A DNA stretch of 15,353 bases from Cyclobacteriaceae bacterium (lineage in GTDB: Bacteria > Bacteroidota > Bacteroidia > Cytophagales > Cyclobacteriaceae), in the NCBI GenBank assembly GCA_029882675.1, contig JAOUKJ010000037.1, positions 1 through 15,353 on the forward strand, given 5' to 3'. This document shows, in pieces, positions 13,568-15,353 of this stretch; the first letter of the stretch is position 1; each line of letters begins with the position of its first letter. The position numbers were made by a program, and so were the translations under genes. Under the pieces are notes generated by a model. It did no database searches, was not told the origin of the DNA, and worked only from the letters and a program-made list of their open reading frames with translations.

Positions 13568-15353
13568 ATGCACTTTAAACTACCTTTTAGCTCTTTGGCA
13601 TTCCTCATTGCTGGAATATTTTTAGCATTTCAGGCCCAAAGCCAAACAAAAATAGAAGGCCACATTACAGATCAGCTGAACGAACCCCTTACAGGAGTAA
13701 ACATCCTTTTAAAAGGAACTGTTATGGGAACCATCACGGACCTGAATGGCTATTTCACACTTTCTGTTCAGAAGGCTCCTCCTTTTACACTACAAGTTTC
13801 ATACATCGGATTTGCCGCTCAGGAAATAAACATCACCAAAGATCAGGCAGACCTGTCGATTGTAATGGAAGAACAGACCCTGCTGGGGCAGGAAATCGTA
13901 GTCTCGGCATCCAGGATAGAAGAAAGCATTCTGGAATCACCCGTATCCATTGAAAAAATGGACATCCTTGATATTCAAAACACGGCATCTGACGACTATT
14001 ATAAGGCCATTGGCAATCTGCGCGGGGTGGACATGACCACTTCAAGTATCAATTTCCAAATCATTAACACACGTGGTTTTGGAAGTACAGGCAACACGCG
14101 TTTTGTGCAGCTGATCGATGGCATGGACACCCAGGCACCGGCGCTTAATTTTCCCATTGGAAACCTCAATGGCCCCACCCCTCTTGATGTGGAAAGCGTG
14201 GAACTCATACCCGGCGCAGCATCTGCCCTCTATGGCCCCAATGCTTTTAACGGCGTATTACTGCTAAACAGCAAAAACCCTTTCGACTACCAGGGCCTGA
14301 GTTTTTATACCAAAACCGGTGTAAACCACATCGGATCCAATGCCGACCAGGGCATAGCCCCCGTTTTGGAAGGTGCCCTCCGTTATGCCAAATCATTCAA
14401 TGATAAACTCGCCTTCAAGGTAAACTTCTCTTATATGCGGGCCGATGACTGGCACGGTACGGATGATACAGACCGGGAGATATTCCGCAAACCCAAAGGA
14501 TTTGATTTCAACCCCGGCGCTGACCGCCTGCACTATATGGGTGACGAGGCTTCAGTGAACATTGCTATTTTTCCGCTGAGTACGGCCTGGATGGGCCTGG
14601 CAGGATCAGGAAGTAATGTCTACGAGCCCGGGCTAGCCGCAAAAGACTATGCCCTGGCCGGCGACCTTCCTGCTCATGTTGTTTCGGTCACACCCTATGA
14701 AGAAAAGTACCTGATTGACTATGGTGCTGAAAACATCAAAGGAAATGTGGGACTGTACTACCGCATCAACGAAAAGCTCGAATTGAGTTATTTGCTCAAT
14801 GCCGGTTATGGTACGAGTATCTATACCGGCGCCCAGCGCTATTCGCTCAACAACTTTAATATTTTTCAGCACAGGCTCCAACTCAGAAGTGATAATTTTT
14901 ACCTGAGAACTTACGGTACATTTGAAAATTCAGGAGACTCTTATATCACGGAATTTCTGGCAAAAAGGGTGATGGATCAGAGTAGTTTGTTTGGCTCGGT
15001 AACCAACTGGCTGGGCGCCTACGGGTTGAATTATCTTTCGTACCTGTATGGCGAAGGATTGGCTCCCGGCGAAATACAAGGCTTGTCTGAAACACAACGT
15101 ATTAATATGGAAATGGCTGCCCATCAATATGCCCGTGAGCAGACCAACACGGCCTACCGCTTTGAACCCGGAACAGAGGCCTTTGAAAAGGCCAGGACAC
15201 GGGGAATGGAAAACGTAGTACCCCTCGGCCCTAAATTTAATGACAATACCCGGATGTATCAGACTGAGGCCCAATACGATTTTAAAAACGAAATTGACTT
15301 CATAGCTCTTCAGGCCGGAGCCTCTTTCCGCTTATATGATCTGAACTCCAACG
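13568..15353 (+). CDS. TonB-dependent outer-membrane receptor, C-terminus outside window
   Basis: The first 595 residues of a gene running off the right edge. The signal peptide (about 1-25) is followed by a carboxypeptidase-regulatory-like domain (about 28-105: TKIEGHITDQLNEPLTGVNI, GTITDLNGYFTL), the usual N-terminal extension of Bacteroidota receptors. A TonB plug domain spans about 115-237, with VVSASRIEESILESPVSIEK, the RGFGSTGNTR region and VESVELIPGAASALYGPNA. The start of a beta-barrel follows with alternating aromatic strands. Such receptors import iron complexes, vitamins, peptides or glycans using TonB energy; the substrate cannot be told here. No SusD partner is visible because the downstream side is cut off. 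A partial -7-like box (TATATTGG, 13538-13545) lies 22 bp before the ATG, without a clear -33 element. The gene is divergent from the pyrophosphohydrolase. Confidence 0.92.
   Translation, partial: MHFKLPFSSLAFLIAGIFLAFQAQSQTKIEGHITDQLNEPLTGVNILLKGTVMGTITDLNGYFTLSVQKAPPFTLQVSYIGFAAQEINITKDQADLSIVMEEQTLLGQEIVVSASRIEESILESPVSIEKMDILDIQNTASDDYYKAIGNLRGVDMTTSSINFQIINTRGFGSTGNTRFVQLIDGMDTQAPALNFPIGNLNGPTPLDVESVELIPGAASALYGPNAFNGVLLLNSKNPFDYQGLSFYTKTGVNHIGSNADQGIAPVLEGALRYAKSFNDKLAFKVNFSYMRADDWHGTDDTDREIFRKPKGFDFNPGADRLHYMGDEASVNIAIFPLSTAWMGLAGSGSNVYEPGLAAKDYALAGDLPAHVVSVTPYEEKYLIDYGAENIKGNVGLYYRINEKLELSYLLNAGYGTSIYTGAQRYSLNNFNIFQHRLQLRSDNFYLRTYGTFENSGDSYITEFLAKRVMDQSSLFGSVTNWLGAYGLNYLSYLYGEGLAPGEIQGLSETQRINMEMAAHQYAREQTNTAYRFEPGTEAFEKARTRGMENVVPLGPKFNDNTRMYQTEAQYDFKNEIDFIALQAGASFRLYDLNSN

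Noticed and set aside
1..15353. CRISPR array, tRNA, insertion sequence or prophage
   Set aside because: No spaced direct repeats, cloverleaf, transposase, integrase or terminal repeats with target duplication were found. The only tandem repeats have 7-8 bp units.

Overview
The window reads as a chromosomal segment of a Bacteroidota bacterium, most like the Cytophagales group. The support is a type IX secretion (T9SS) type B sorting domain, PorP/SprF and PorE-like outer-membrane proteins, a TonB-dependent receptor with an N-terminal carboxypeptidase-regulatory domain, a DUF1080 lipoprotein, weak or absent Shine-Dalgarno sequences, and promoters of the Bacteroidota type (TTTG-N19-TAnnTTTG). The genus cannot be fixed from this sequence alone.

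Layout. Positions 1-130 (-) hold the start of a small Cys-containing protein with a promoter almost touching its start codon, followed by a five-copy octamer array. Positions 352-5799 (+) form a tight four-gene cluster with gaps of 3-8 bp: an ECF sigma factor, a single-pass membrane protein ending in a TonB C-terminal domain, a large secreted FG-GAP propeller protein with a T9SS type B C-terminal domain, and a PorP/SprF barrel fused to an OmpA peptidoglycan-binding domain. Two tandem paralogous two-helix membrane proteins (5894-6448) and an orphan lipoprotein (6466-7293) follow. A gene-poor stretch (7294-7661) contains an apparent gene remnant on the minus strand.

Positions 7662-11924 (+) hold a two-gene unit. 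The first gene encodes a PorE-like protein (five PD40 blades, carboxypeptidase-regulatory/Ig-like modules, OmpA domain). The second encodes a large exported protein with a helical N-terminal half and a beta-rich C-terminal half. This unit converges on a minus-strand pair (NTP pyrophosphohydrolase, then DUF1080 lipoprotein, 13418-12023). The junction is built from heptad repeats and a 17-bp inverted repeat that run into the stop codons of both genes. A TonB-dependent receptor starts at 13568 (+) and runs off the end.

How the genes may work together (inference): the first cluster looks like a dedicated surface-display module. A sigma factor and a membrane protein sensor or transducer would control a T9SS cargo and its own PorP-type outer-membrane partner, which is anchored to peptidoglycan through its fused OmpA domain. 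The second unit looks like a PorE-type periplasmic scaffold that lacks its usual N-terminal TPR domain, followed by a separate helical-plus-beta protein that might supply such a function. No CRISPR array, tRNA, rRNA, transposase or phage gene was seen.
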